Origin: ZC4RG29 sp032907565
GTDB lineage: Bacteria; Bacteroidota; Bacteroidia; Cytophagales; Cyclobacteriaceae
NCBI GenBank assembly: GCA_032907565.1
Contig: JAJJPK010000189.1
Span: 1-39,520, forward strand
Direction of reading: 5' to 3'
DNA length: 39,520 nt
Under the pieces are notes generated by a model. The model worked only from the letters and a program-made list of their open reading frames with translations, ran no database searches and was not told where the DNA came from. Positions 18,851-28,041 of the stretch are shown here, one piece after another (the first letter of the stretch is position 1; each line of letters starts with the position of its first letter). Both the position numbers and the translations under genes were made by a program.

Positions 18851-19066
18851 CTACATCGCCATGCCGAGTACACCGGTAAACAGTCCGGTAGCGATTGCCA
18901 CGGCGATACCGATGATGAGTAGGAGGATTCTGCGTATCGTGAGAGATGCCATATCGCTTTTATAGACACGCAAAGGCCGCGCAAGGTTGTTCCACCCCAA
19001 AAAAATTTCGAGGACGTTCGCGTTTACCTGAATGCTCAGGGTGATATGCTCTTGTGCGACACGCAT
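18851..19066 (-). CDS. Small membrane ORF coupled to the acyl-CoA dehydrogenase gene
   Basis: A 71-aa frame whose ATG begins one base after the TGA of the acyl-CoA dehydrogenase gene (reading TGAAATG), a spacing that suggests translational coupling. The last 33 residues are a strong membrane helix (IRRILLLIIGIAVAIATGLFTGVLGMAM) preceded by a basic patch. The N-terminal 38 residues (NVLEIFLGWNNLARPLRVYKSD) look amphipathic. No family recognised. It could also start at the internal ATG at 18952 (33 aa), or be non-coding. Confidence 0.42.
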   Translation of the reverse strand: MRVAQEHITLSIQVNANVLEIFLGWNNLARPLRVYKSDMASLTIRRILLLIIGIAVAIATGLFTGVLGMAM

Positions 19067-19067
19067 T

Positions 19068-20423
19068 TCAAACGAATGCACTCTGACCAGTAATGGCTCT
19101 GCCGACAATCAGCGTGTTGATTTCCTTTGTCCCTTCATACGAGTAGATAGCCTCCGCGTCCGCCACGAACCGCGCGATGTCATGCTTTATCAGTATGCCG
19201 TTCCCTCCAAAGAGTTCCCTTGCATGACTTACGATGTCGCGCGTACGCAATGTGCAAAAGACTTTCGCGAGCGACGCGTGTTCGTCAGTGAGTTTGCCCT
19301 CGTCTTGTAGTTGCGACAGCCTGAACACCATAGTCTGCATCGCTGTGAGATTACTGAGCATTTCTACCAACAGATCCTGAACCATCTGAAAGCCACCAAT
19401 CGGACGCCCAAACTGGTGACGTTCATGGGTATACCGAAGGGCGGTTTCATACGCCCCTCGGGCGCAGCCTACTGCCTGCCATGCGACGCCGGCCCGTGTC
19501 ATCCGCAGCACCTTTGCAGTATCCCGAAACCCGTTAGCCTGCTGTAGGCGGTGACTCTCAGGAACTTCGCAGTCGGTAAGGGTGATCAGGGCGTTCTGTA
19601 CGATACGCAGAGCCATCTTCCCTTTGATTTTTTCGGCGTGGAAGCCGGGAAAATCCTTTTCCACAATGAACCCCTTTACATTTCCGTCGTCAACATCGCG
19701 TGCCCAAATGATGGTGAGGTCGGAGAACGTTGCATTGCCAATCCACTTCTTTTGCCCGTTCAGTATCCACTTGTCGCCTTGCCGTTTGCAGGTTGTTGTC
19801 AAACCACCCGCCACCGCTGACCCGACTTCGGGCTCTGTGAGTCCAAACGCACCTATGATCTCCATCTTCTGCATGGGAGGCAGCCACCGTTGCTTTTGCT
19901 CTTCTGATCCACAATAATAGATTGACCCCATGGCGAGCCCGCTCTGGACGCCGAAGAAGGTAGATATGGACGCGTCCACGCGCGCCATCTCCATCGCAAG
20001 GAAACCCTCAAGCAGAGAAGACTTGCCAGGGCAACCGTATCCCTGATAAGTGAGCCCACATACATTCAGCTTTGCCATCTCGGGAACGATCTGGTGAGGG
20101 AACTCATCTCTCAGCCAGTAGTCGTTCACGATGGGTCGTATAGAAGAATTCATGTACTCACGTACACGCAACTGGACCTCCCGGTCCTCTGGCGTAAGCA
20201 AATGACTCAGGTCGTAAAAGTCGCCGTCAATCTCAGGAGGCTTACGCTCTCGGGAACCGCCTGACATCACTTTCATCAGTTTCTGAAGGTCCTCTTCTTT
20301 CATCTGGCTCACGAGGCCAACCATTTTCTTGAGATCAACCTTCTGGGAAAGGCGTGCGATTGCATCCAGGTCAAGTTCCTTTAGTAGGTTGACCGTGGAC
20401 TTTAGTTTCTTGAAAAGCGACAT
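19068..20423 (-). CDS. Acyl-CoA dehydrogenase (glutaryl-CoA dehydrogenase-like)
   Basis: A 451-aa flavoprotein. After a roughly 65-residue basic/helical N-terminal extension (MSLFKKLKSTVNLLKELD, with the charged SGGSRERK near its end), the acyl-CoA dehydrogenase fold begins at DFYDLSHLLTPEDREVQ. AFGLTEPEVGSA is the flavin/substrate loop, and SYEGTKEINTLIVGRAITG carries the likely catalytic base Glu430 in the position used by medium-chain and glutaryl-CoA dehydrogenases; the GRAITG tail is most like the glutaryl-CoA group. The enzyme oxidises an acyl-CoA to the 2-enoyl-CoA using FAD. It is divergent from the M2 peptidase gene. Confidence 0.9.
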   Translation of the reverse strand: MSLFKKLKSTVNLLKELDLDAIARLSQKVDLKKMVGLVSQMKEEDLQKLMKVMSGGSRERKPPEIDGDFYDLSHLLTPEDREVQLRVREYMNSSIRPIVNDYWLRDEFPHQIVPEMAKLNVCGLTYQGYGCPGKSSLLEGFLAMEMARVDASISTFFGVQSGLAMGSIYYCGSEEQKQRWLPPMQKMEIIGAFGLTEPEVGSAVAGGLTTTCKRQGDKWILNGQKKWIGNATFSDLTIIWARDVDDGNVKGFIVEKDFPGFHAEKIKGKMALRIVQNALITLTDCEVPESHRLQQANGFRDTAKVLRMTRAGVAWQAVGCARGAYETALRYTHERHQFGRPIGGFQMVQDLLVEMLSNLTAMQTMVFRLSQLQDEGKLTDEHASLAKVFCTLRTRDIVSHARELFGGNGILIKHDIARFVADAEAIYSYEGTKEINTLIVGRAITGQSAFV

Positions 20424-20554
20424 GGGATGTTGATTATCGGTATAAGTTGATCATCAAAACGTTGCGGATCAATCGCCATGCGAAATATTTCGGATGTCTG
20501 CGCTTCGGGTTAGGGCGATTCATTAATTTACGCGTGCCTAAACATTATTACCTT

Positions 20555-22378
20555 ATGCGACACCATTCCTTTCAACATTTCTTGTTCTTCGTAACCCTGG
20601 CGCTGGCAGCGTCGTGCAAACCGTCGCCGGAAGAACGCAAGGCGGCCGTGCAGGCGACTGCCGACGCCTACCTGGAAGCATACAACGACGAATATCAGCG
20701 GCTGTACACAGCGGCTGCCGAGGCTGAATGGCTGCTCAACACACGCATCGTAGAAGGAGATACGGCTACGCAGCGGGCTTATGAGCGCGCTCGGAAGGCG
20801 TATACAGATTTCCGCGGCAGCCAAGCCAATATCGACTCGGCCCGAAAATATCTTGACATGCAGGAAATGCTTACCCCTTTGCAGGCAAAGCAATTTGATG
20901 CTATTCTTTTCGCAGCGGGAGCCAGTCCTGCTACGGCGGCAGAGGCGGTCAGGGAACTCATTACCGTCCAAGGCGACCAGACGAAAATTCTGTATGGCTT
21001 CGACTTCCGCATCGACAACCGGTCAGTTTCAAAAAATGATATTAACAACGTCCTGGCATCTGATGCGGGACTGTCCCGGAAACTGAAAGCCTGGGTTGCC
21101 AGCAAGGAAGTCGGTCGTGAACTTAAACCCGGTTTGGTGAAACTGCGCGATCTCCGGAACGAGTCGGTACGCGGACTGGGTTTCCCCGACTTTTTCACAT
21201 ACCAGGTTTCCGAATACGACATGACCGCCGAGGAGATGCTCAGCATGACGGAAGGATTTATTCGTGATGTGTGGCCGCTCTACAGAGAACTGCACACTTG
21301 GGCTCGCTATGAACTTGCCAAACGCTACAACCAACCAGTACCGGAATACCTGCCTGCAGAGTGGCTTCCCAACCAGTGGGGCCAGGACTGGGCCGCGATG
21401 GTCAAGGTCGAAGGACTTAACCTCGACGCTGCACTAAAAGAGAAATCGGCGGAATGGATTGTCAGGACTGGCGAAGAATTTTATAAGTCGCTTGGATTCC
21501 CTTCGCTTCCTGAATCGTTCTATGAAAAATCCAGTTTGTACCCGCTTCCGCCCGATGCAGACTACAAAAAGAACAACCATGCCTCTGCGTGGCACATGGA
21601 CCTGAAAGACGATGTTCGATCGCTGATGAGCGTTGAGCCAAACGCCGAGTGGTGGGAGACGACGCTGCACGAATTGGGCCACATCTATTACTACATATCA
21701 TACACACGTCCGGAGGTGCCCTATGTACTCCGTGAAGGAGCTAACCGTGCGTTCCACGAGGCCATCGGCAGTCAGATCGGACTTGCCTCACTCCAAAAGC
21801 CCTTACTCCAGTCGCAGGGTTTAGTGCCTACCGATGCCACCACTGACGACACGATGAAGCTGCTGGCCGATGCGTTGAACCACGTCGTGCTGATTCCGTG
21901 GGCAGCCGGTGTGATGACGCGCTTTGAGCATCAGTTGTATGCTGAGAACCTGCCGGTTGACAAATTCAATGAAACCTGGTGGGCGCTTGCCAAAAAGTAC
22001 CAGGGCATTGTACCACCTGCCGGACGCGGCGAAGAATTCTGCGACGCATGTACCAAGACGCACATTATCGATGACCCTGCGCAGTACTACGACTATGCCA
22101 TTGCTGAAATCCTGCTGTTCCAGTTTCACGATCACATCGCCCGCAACATCCTGAATCAAGATGTACATGCAACCAACTATTGGGGGAGCAAAGAAACCGG
22201 AGATTTCCTGAGGAGGTTGATGGAAACAGGTGCTACCGTGGATTGGCGGGAACACCTCCAGGAACATCTTGGCACTGAAGTAAGCGCACGACCCTTACTG
22301 GAATACTTTTCACCATTGATGGATTGGCTGAAGACACAGAATGAAGGGCGGAGCCATACGTTGCCAGAAACGCCGTAA
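20555..22378 (+). CDS. M2-family (ACE-like) metallopeptidase lipoprotein
   Basis: 607 aa from the ATG at 20555, which places a lipobox (LAASC) directly behind a hydrophobic leader; the frame extends further upstream but without a plausible leader. The catalytic motif is HELGH (His372, Glu373, His376), with the third ligand Glu402 in FHEAIG after VLREGANRAF, the arrangement of angiotensin-converting-enzyme-type dipeptidyl carboxypeptidases, with a loop two residues longer than mammalian ACE. Expected role: removal of C-terminal dipeptides from peptides at the cell surface. Zinc-dependent. It lies opposite and next to another peptidase gene (22388-24247). Confidence 0.92.
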   Translation: MRHHSFQHFLFFVTLALAASCKPSPEERKAAVQATADAYLEAYNDEYQRLYTAAAEAEWLLNTRIVEGDTATQRAYERARKAYTDFRGSQANIDSARKYLDMQEMLTPLQAKQFDAILFAAGASPATAAEAVRELITVQGDQTKILYGFDFRIDNRSVSKNDINNVLASDAGLSRKLKAWVASKEVGRELKPGLVKLRDLRNESVRGLGFPDFFTYQVSEYDMTAEEMLSMTEGFIRDVWPLYRELHTWARYELAKRYNQPVPEYLPAEWLPNQWGQDWAAMVKVEGLNLDAALKEKSAEWIVRTGEEFYKSLGFPSLPESFYEKSSLYPLPPDADYKKNNHASAWHMDLKDDVRSLMSVEPNAEWWETTLHELGHIYYYISYTRPEVPYVLREGANRAFHEAIGSQIGLASLQKPLLQSQGLVPTDATTDDTMKLLADALNHVVLIPWAAGVMTRFEHQLYAENLPVDKFNETWWALAKKYQGIVPPAGRGEEFCDACTKTHIIDDPAQYYDYAIAEILLFQFHDHIARNILNQDVHATNYWGSKETGDFLRRLMETGATVDWREHLQEHLGTEVSARPLLEYFSPLMDWLKTQNEGRSHTLPETP

Positions 22379-22387
22379 CACCGCTCG

Positions 22388-24247
22388 TCACGGATTGAAC
22401 GACAACACCTTGTCGATCGTGCTCGAAGACACGAAGTGGTAGTTTGGCCTCGCGTCACGATATACTTCCTCGGCGAAGGCGCGGCCTTCCGGTGTTTTTG
22501 CCAGCTCGGTGTACAGCGGCGTCAGGAACTTGCGACGACCGGTGTTGACCAGGAAGCGTCGTAGCGGCTCGCGGATAGGCGTATAATTATTACGAACCGC
22601 GATCAGGCTCCATGCACTGAAAATCTCTGCGTTTCCGGAATCAGTGAAGCGACCCAGTCGGTCGAGGTTGCGCAGTTGTTCCTGCGTGAGTGTGTCCGGG
22701 AGCACATTGAGGAAATGAAGCCATTCCTGGGTAACCCAGTTCGTTGTTAGGGGTGTAATGTCTTCTCCCTTTAACAGGCTACTGGCAGCTGCTTCAACTT
22801 TCGCAAACCGATCCGACGTGGGTGGAGTGAAGTCGGAAGGAAGTCCACGCGAATAGATCCAGGAGTTGAACAGCGCATCATCAACCTGAATGTTGAAGTG
22901 TTCGCGATAGTAAGTCTTGAACACGTCGATAAACGTTTCCGTATCCATCACGGAGAAAGCGTGCGTAGCGAAGTAATCCTTGAGGAAGGTGTCAAACTTA
23001 TCGCGTCCGAATTTTTCCTCGAGTGTACGCAGGAGGAAGTAACCTTTATTGTAAGCGACATCCGTCGCAGCATCGTCGGGGTTTCTGCCTTCGAGGTCGA
23101 GCTTAAGTCGTGTATCATCGGGATGAGGGCCTGCGGAGATTTCGCGCATGTCGGTTTCGAGATCGTGAAGGTTAAGAACTGCAAGCATTTCCGCATGTTC
23201 GCGGCCGTAGAGTTTCTCCATGATGCGCGTTTCAAAGTAAACCGTAAACCCTTCGTTAAGCCAGAAGTCGTTCCAGGTCTTGTTCGTGACCAGGTTACCA
23301 GACCAGCTATGCGCGAGTTCGTGAGCGATAACCGATGTCAATGAACGGTCGCCGGCGAGAAGCGTCGGTGTCACGAACGTAAGCCGCGGATTTTCCATCC
23401 CCCCGAAGGGGAAGCTGGGAGGAAGTACGATAACGTCGTACCGTTCCCACAGGTAAGGTCCGTAAAGTTCTTCCGCTGCGGCAATCATCTTTTCCAGGTC
23501 GGCGAACTCCCAGGCGGCTGCCTCCAGGGTGGCAGGTTCCGCGTAAACGCCGCTGCGGGCGCTAATGGCATGGAATGCGATGTCACCCACGGTGAGGGCC
23601 ATGAGATAGGAGGGCACCGGTTGTTTCATTTCGAAGGTGTAGATTCCCGAATCGTTTTTCTCAACCGGGTTGGAGGCGCTCATCAATGCCAGAAGACCGG
23701 GAGGGACGGTGACTTCAGCGGTGTAGGTGAAGCGGACGCCCGGAGAATCCTGGCAGGGTATCCAGGTGCGGGCCAGGATGGCCTGGGACTGGGTGAAAAG
23801 GAATGGATGCTGCCGGCCCGCTGTCTGTTCCGGGGACAGCCATTGGAGCGCCTCGGCGTCGGGTGTGGTTCGGTAACGGATCGTGACTTTTTTGGTGTCG
23901 GGTTCGAGGCGGATGCGCATGGCTTGACCCAGGATGGGATCGTCGCCCTCCAGCGAGAACACGGCCGGGTGGCCGTTGTCGAGCAGGACGTTGTCGATTT
24001 TGAGGGATTTGGCGTCGAGCACGAGTTCATCCCCCTCCTGGCGGTCGATGGTCCAGGTGGCGGTAGCAGAAATTTGCTTTGTAGTGAAGTCGACAGTCGC
24101 CTGCCAGTCAAGATGAGTGACGGCGCATTGGCCCGAATTGGCGTAGGAATGGGGGTCTGGTTTTATTGGGCGCTCTTCAGTCATATTTTTTGAATCCTTC
24201 CCGCATGCGAACGCGAAAAAAAATAAAAATACACCCCATTTTCTCAT
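22388..24247 (-). CDS. M1-family aminopeptidase lipoprotein (LTA4-hydrolase-like)
   Basis: 619 aa from the ATG at 24247: MRKWGVFLFFFAFAC, with Cys15 as the probable lipidation site. The M1 core is complete: GGMEN at 282-286 (amino-terminus recognition), HELAH (His309, Glu310, His313) and Glu332 in WLNEG. The overall arrangement and the C-terminal helical domain (residues about 460-610) resemble leukotriene A4 hydrolase-type aminopeptidases. The real substrate in bacteria is peptides. It is tail-to-tail with the M2 peptidase, 9 nt apart, so the pair could share a 3' end region. An upstream in-frame ATG at 24286 adds 13 residues ahead of the leader and is less likely. Confidence 0.92.
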   Translation of the reverse strand: MRKWGVFLFFFAFACGKDSKNMTEERPIKPDPHSYANSGQCAVTHLDWQATVDFTTKQISATATWTIDRQEGDELVLDAKSLKIDNVLLDNGHPAVFSLEGDDPILGQAMRIRLEPDTKKVTIRYRTTPDAEALQWLSPEQTAGRQHPFLFTQSQAILARTWIPCQDSPGVRFTYTAEVTVPPGLLALMSASNPVEKNDSGIYTFEMKQPVPSYLMALTVGDIAFHAISARSGVYAEPATLEAAAWEFADLEKMIAAAEELYGPYLWERYDVIVLPPSFPFGGMENPRLTFVTPTLLAGDRSLTSVIAHELAHSWSGNLVTNKTWNDFWLNEGFTVYFETRIMEKLYGREHAEMLAVLNLHDLETDMREISAGPHPDDTRLKLDLEGRNPDDAATDVAYNKGYFLLRTLEEKFGRDKFDTFLKDYFATHAFSVMDTETFIDVFKTYYREHFNIQVDDALFNSWIYSRGLPSDFTPPTSDRFAKVEAAASSLLKGEDITPLTTNWVTQEWLHFLNVLPDTLTQEQLRNLDRLGRFTDSGNAEIFSAWSLIAVRNNYTPIREPLRRFLVNTGRRKFLTPLYTELAKTPEGRAFAEEVYRDARPNYHFVSSSTIDKVLSFNP

Positions 24248-24334
24248 GTTTAGATAATTATTCGGACCGGCGCTGAAAATAATCAAACCGATTGATTAAT
24301 TTGTTAACGGCAACAATAGCGAAATTCTGATTTT

Positions 24335-25378
24335 ATGAGCCCGAGGCCTACTCTTAGCTGGATACCCTCCATGATGATCGTGTCGGGGGTAATGATTGTT
24401 ACATCGTGCAAGGATGACGAGAAGCCTAATTCGAAAATTTCCTTTGCTCAGGAAGGTATGGAGATTACGGAGTCGGACGGTACCCCGACATCATTCCATC
24501 CTCTTCTACTGAACGGTGGTACGGGCCGTGACATCGAGGTTAAGCTTTTGCTGGACAGACCCCTTGATGAAACGGCAGTAATTGCATACACTATTGGTGG
24601 CTCAGCGAAGAAAAACACAGCGTCAGACATTGGTAACTTTGAGATCAAGGGTAACAATGAGTACCTCACGATCGGCCCTGGCGCTACGGAAGCCACAATT
24701 ACGATTACGGTTTTTGAAAACTTCGACTTTGACGCTGAAAACGAAACCAACCCGTTTGTAACGGTAATCCTCACGCTTGAATCTGTGGTGTCCGGACCCG
24801 CAGAGCTTTCGCCGGGCACACAGAACATCTTCCCGCTTACTATTTATGAGGACGATACCTTTGTGCTTCTGACCTGGGATAACGGAACACAAGATCAAGT
24901 GGGGGATGTGGACATGGACCTTTGGTTGTGGTTGGATAATCCCGATACACCCGAAGAGGATTTTGTCAACCTCGGGGGATCAGCTGCGGCCGAGTCAGAC
25001 TTTGAGGGAATCCTGATACCAGGTGGATTTCCCAATGGCACCTATGGACTAAGCTATACGTATTGGGGAGGCACTGCTGATAACGTGAACTTTTATGTCC
25101 AGCTTACCAATTTTGGCGGTAACCTCAACGGCGGCAACACGGCCCTGGACTTCCAGGGAGCCTATACCTTAGCCAACCTCAATGTGTATGATGACGATCA
25201 GGACCCTAACCACAAGGGGCCACCTGCCATTATTCAAACTATGGTGAAAGAGGGATTACACTACAGCAATATCTCCGATATCGTGCCTGAGGATGGAACG
25301 AGCAGGATGAATACTAAGGTCATCAAGTCGTTCGACGGAAAACGAGGAGAAACCCGGCTAAGTTTTAAGGGACAATAA
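24335..25378 (+). CDS. Calx-beta-like surface lipoprotein
   Basis: 347 aa. An N-terminal leader (MSPRPTLSWIPSMMIVSGVMIVTSC) ends in Cys25 followed by KDDE, a probable lipoprotein signal. Residues about 33-165 have the Calx-beta pattern: KISFAQEGMEITESDG, alternating strands, and a DFDAENETNPFVTVILTLESV end. The second half carries DVDMDLWLWLDNP and repeated Gly/Asn/Tyr-rich strands, reminiscent of calcium-binding pre-peptidase-type sandwiches. Function unknown; I infer a surface-exposed, possibly Ca-binding adhesin or substrate-binding protein. Monocistronic, with a hairpin downstream. Confidence 0.75.
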   Translation: MSPRPTLSWIPSMMIVSGVMIVTSCKDDEKPNSKISFAQEGMEITESDGTPTSFHPLLLNGGTGRDIEVKLLLDRPLDETAVIAYTIGGSAKKNTASDIGNFEIKGNNEYLTIGPGATEATITITVFENFDFDAENETNPFVTVILTLESVVSGPAELSPGTQNIFPLTIYEDDTFVLLTWDNGTQDQVGDVDMDLWLWLDNPDTPEEDFVNLGGSAAAESDFEGILIPGGFPNGTYGLSYTYWGGTADNVNFYVQLTNFGGNLNGGNTALDFQGAYTLANLNVYDDDQDPNHKGPPAIIQTMVKEGLHYSNISDIVPEDGTSRMNTKVIKSFDGKRGETRLSFKGQ

Positions 25379-25409
25379 GCTATTTACCTAAAACAACCCA
25401 AATTTCGTT

Positions 25410-25433
25410 AGGAGCGGCCTCTGCGCCGCTCCT
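25410..25433. terminator. Convergent hairpin between the Calx-beta-like gene and lgt
   Basis: A perfect 9-bp GC-rich stem (AGGAGCGGC / GCCGCTCCT) with a 6-base loop lies between two converging stop codons. No long T-run follows on either strand, so this is a weak terminator or a transcript-end stabiliser. Confidence 0.5.
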
Positions 25434-25441
25434 GACATTAT

Positions 25442-26272
25442 CTACTCACCCTCACTAACCATTTCCCGCTCCGCTTCCTTCCTCTTCCTCGTCTTTATCA
25501 GAATAACAATACCCGCAATAACAAACGGAATACTGAGTATCTGTCCCATGTTCAGTGGCAGGTTCTCTTCAAACGGCTCTTGTACTTCCTTAAAGAACTC
25601 ATCGACGAAGCGTAGCGACCAGAGCACCACGAGAAAAACTCCGAAGATAAAACCAGTAGCCACCTGGTGTCGCTTCACCTTCCAGATGTAGTACAACAAG
25701 CCGAACAGCAGGAAACAATATATGGCTTCGTAAAGTTGTGCGGGATGCCGGGGTACATTGTCGATGTGCTCGAAAATGAATGCCCAGGGTACTGTGGTGG
25801 GAATGCCAATCATCTCAGAGTTCATGAGGTTGCCCACACGGATAAAGCCTCCTGTGATGCAAACGACAATCACAAGCCTGTCGACCATCCAGAAGTAGTT
25901 GTAGTTGAGCTTCCTGCAATACAGGTACAATCCAATAAGTATCCCGATGGCTCCACCATGACTGGCTAATCCTGCGTACGGTGGAAGTATGATGGACAAC
26001 GGATCCGTGAGAAACACAGAAGGGTCGTAAAAAAGAAAATGACCGAAACGGGCTCCGAGGAAAGCGGCAAGGATAATGTACAGAGTAATCGTGTCCACAT
26101 CCTTTGCCGGCCGCTGCTCAACTTTGAAAATGTGATACATGATCTGCTGGCTCAGGATGAGTCCGATAGCCCACATGAGTCCATACCAGCGGATGGGCCA
26201 GTTGACGCCCGGGATGGTGAAGATTTCCGGATCGACCGACCAGGAGATGTACGACAGGAAAAGATGCGTCAT
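25442..26272 (-). CDS. lgt: Prolipoprotein diacylglyceryl transferase
   Basis: A 276-aa polytopic inner-membrane enzyme that attaches diacylglycerol from phosphatidylglycerol to the lipobox cysteine of prolipoproteins. Family marks: PIRWYGLMWAIGL near residue 26, LASHGGAIG near residue 103, the Lgt signature region (IRVGNLMNSEMIG), HPAQLYEA, and the C-terminal LRFVDEFFKE. Its ATG overlaps the purM stop as ATGA, so the two are translationally coupled. Many lipoproteins in this window would depend on it. Confidence 0.95.
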   Translation of the reverse strand: MTHLFLSYISWSVDPEIFTIPGVNWPIRWYGLMWAIGLILSQQIMYHIFKVEQRPAKDVDTITLYIILAAFLGARFGHFLFYDPSVFLTDPLSIILPPYAGLASHGGAIGILIGLYLYCRKLNYNYFWMVDRLVIVVCITGGFIRVGNLMNSEMIGIPTTVPWAFIFEHIDNVPRHPAQLYEAIYCFLLFGLLYYIWKVKRHQVATGFIFGVFLVVLWSLRFVDEFFKEVQEPFEENLPLNMGQILSIPFVIAGIVILIKTRKRKEAEREMVSEGE

Positions 26273-27441
26273 GTTTTGTTGTATTGAAATTCGCCAAACG
26301 GACTTTTGATAGTAACCTGCGCGTTGGGAGCGTCCTCAACACGACCAACGACGTTTGCCTCAACGCCCAGACTTGCAGCGATGTAGATCACCGATGGAGC
26401 AATGTCTTCTTCCACAGACATCTCCATCCGATGCCCCATGTTAAACACCTTGTACATCTCACGCCATTCCGTATTGCTCTGCTCGCGAATGATTCGGAAC
26501 AGGGGTGGTATGTCGAACAGGTTATCTTTGATCACGTGCAGCTGGTCGATGAAATGGAGTACCTTCGTCTGCGCTCCCCCACTGCAATGGATAATACCGT
26601 GGATGCGCTTCCGGTGTTGTTCAAGCACTTGCACCATAACGGGTGCATATGTGCGTGTAGGAGATAATACGAGCTTGCCTGCATTGACGCCAACTTCGGG
26701 AATCACATCCGTAACTTTGTATTTGCCTGAATAGACGAGGTCGGCTGGAAGTCCAGGATCGAACGACTCCGGATAGGCCTTCGCGTAATCGTGGTGAAAG
26801 ACGTCGTGTCGTGCCGACGTGAGTCCGTTGCTGCCCATCCCGCCGTTGTATTCCGATTCATAATCAGCTTTTCCAAAGGATGCCAGGCCAACGATGACAT
26901 CACCGGCCCGAATGTTAGCGTTGTCAATTACATCCTCCCGCTTCATCCGCGCCGTTACCGTGCTGTCGACAACGACGGTGCGAACCAGGTCGCCGAGGTC
27001 GGCCGTTTCACCGCCGGTGCTCCATACATTGAGACCGTAGTTGCGCAGCAGGGCGATGAACTCTTCGGTACCTTCGATGATGGCACTGATCACCTCGCCG
27101 GGAACTAAGGTCTTATTTCGTCCTATGGTCGATGACAACAGAATGTTGGACGTGACGCCCACACAAAGCAGATCGTCGATATTCATAACGATAGCATCCT
27201 GCGCAATCCCCTTCCATACCGACAGGTCGCCTGTCTCCTTCCAGTAGACGTAAGCCAGCGATGACTTCGTGCCGGCGCCGTCCGCGTGCATTACGGTGCA
27301 ATACGCGGAATCCCCGCCAAGCCGGTCTTCGACAATCTTGCAGAAAGCAGTGGGGAAGAGTCCTTTGTCCAGTTTGCCGATGGCCTTATGCACATCTTCC
27401 TTTGATGCTGAAACGCCCCGGCGATTATACCGATCTGACAC
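26269..27441 (-). CDS. purM: Phosphoribosylformylglycinamidine cyclo-ligase (AIR synthetase)
   Basis: Makes aminoimidazole ribotide from FGAM with ATP in purine synthesis. I place the start at the GTG at 27441, because the protein then begins (M)SDRYNRRGVSASKEDVHKAI, matching Bacteroidota PurM; an upstream in-frame ATG at 27471 would add MHRILPTPPD. The product is 390 aa. HADGAGTKSSLAYVYW is the nucleotide/phosphate loop region and STGGETADLGD is the second conserved loop; the C-terminal half has YAPVMVQVLEQHRKRIHGIIHCSGGAQTKVL. It overlaps the upstream trmH-family gene by 17 nt and the downstream lgt by 4 nt, so this is a tight operon. Confidence 0.95.
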   Translation of the reverse strand: MSDRYNRRGVSASKEDVHKAIGKLDKGLFPTAFCKIVEDRLGGDSAYCTVMHADGAGTKSSLAYVYWKETGDLSVWKGIAQDAIVMNIDDLLCVGVTSNILLSSTIGRNKTLVPGEVISAIIEGTEEFIALLRNYGLNVWSTGGETADLGDLVRTVVVDSTVTARMKREDVIDNANIRAGDVIVGLASFGKADYESEYNGGMGSNGLTSARHDVFHHDYAKAYPESFDPGLPADLVYSGKYKVTDVIPEVGVNAGKLVLSPTRTYAPVMVQVLEQHRKRIHGIIHCSGGAQTKVLHFIDQLHVIKDNLFDIPPLFRIIREQSNTEWREMYKVFNMGHRMEMSVEEDIAPSVIYIAASLGVEANVVGRVEDAPNAQVTIKSPFGEFQYNKT

Positions 27442-28021
27442 GTCTGGCGGAGTTGGTAAAATTCTGTGCAAAAGTGCGAATTAATCCCGTGTAACGGATA
27501 TGCATTTTAAAAAACTCCCAGCAAACGACACCGAGACAAACCGAAATATTAAGCGAATGCTTCGTTCCCGCCTGCGGTACTTCAATAGCCATATCGGCAT
27601 GTGCGATGACCTCCTCCCCGACTCCATGGACTTCGTTTCCGAATACCAGGCAGTATTTTAAGTCAGGCCTTATTTCAAGGGCATGCAAAGGAACACTCTC
27701 TGTCGTTTGTTCCACAACCACAATCCGATATCCCGCGTCCTTTAGCTCTTTCACGGCCCCGGCAGCGTCGGCGTTATGCTCCCACGTGACAGACTCCGTG
27801 GCGCCGAGCGCGGTTTTGTTGATTTCACGATGTGGGGGATGGCCCGTGATGCCGGTCAGTACAAGTCGTTCCATGCCAAAAGCATAACACGTACGAAAAG
27901 CCGAACCGACATTGTGAAGGCTTCGCACGTTGTCCAACAAGACCACGATCGGCAGTTTCCGACGTTCCCGATACTCGGAAACGGAAGGTCTGCCCAACTC
28001 CTCAATAGTTAGTTTTCTCAT
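27425..28021 (-). CDS. SpoU/TrmH-family RNA 2'-O-methyltransferase
   Basis: 198 aa. The trefoil-knot SPOUT methyltransferase motifs are clear: motif 1 LLDNVRSLHNVGSAFRTCYAFG, motif 2 CLVFGNEVHGVGEEV and motif 3 IEVPQAGTKHSLNISV, which hold the SAM pocket and knot. It modifies a ribose of tRNA or rRNA; which site is not decided by sequence. The C-terminal 25 residues (after WEFF) extend beyond the usual end and overlap the purM gene by 17 nt. It lies 20 nt downstream of the TraB/GumN gene. Confidence 0.88.
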   Translation of the reverse strand: MRKLTIEELGRPSVSEYRERRKLPIVVLLDNVRSLHNVGSAFRTCYAFGMERLVLTGITGHPPHREINKTALGATESVTWEHNADAAGAVKELKDAGYRIVVVEQTTESVPLHALEIRPDLKYCLVFGNEVHGVGEEVIAHADMAIEVPQAGTKHSLNISVCLGVVCWEFFKMHIRYTGLIRTFAQNFTNSARRVRSV

Positions 28022-28041
28022 GATAGCGCCAAACCGTGTCC

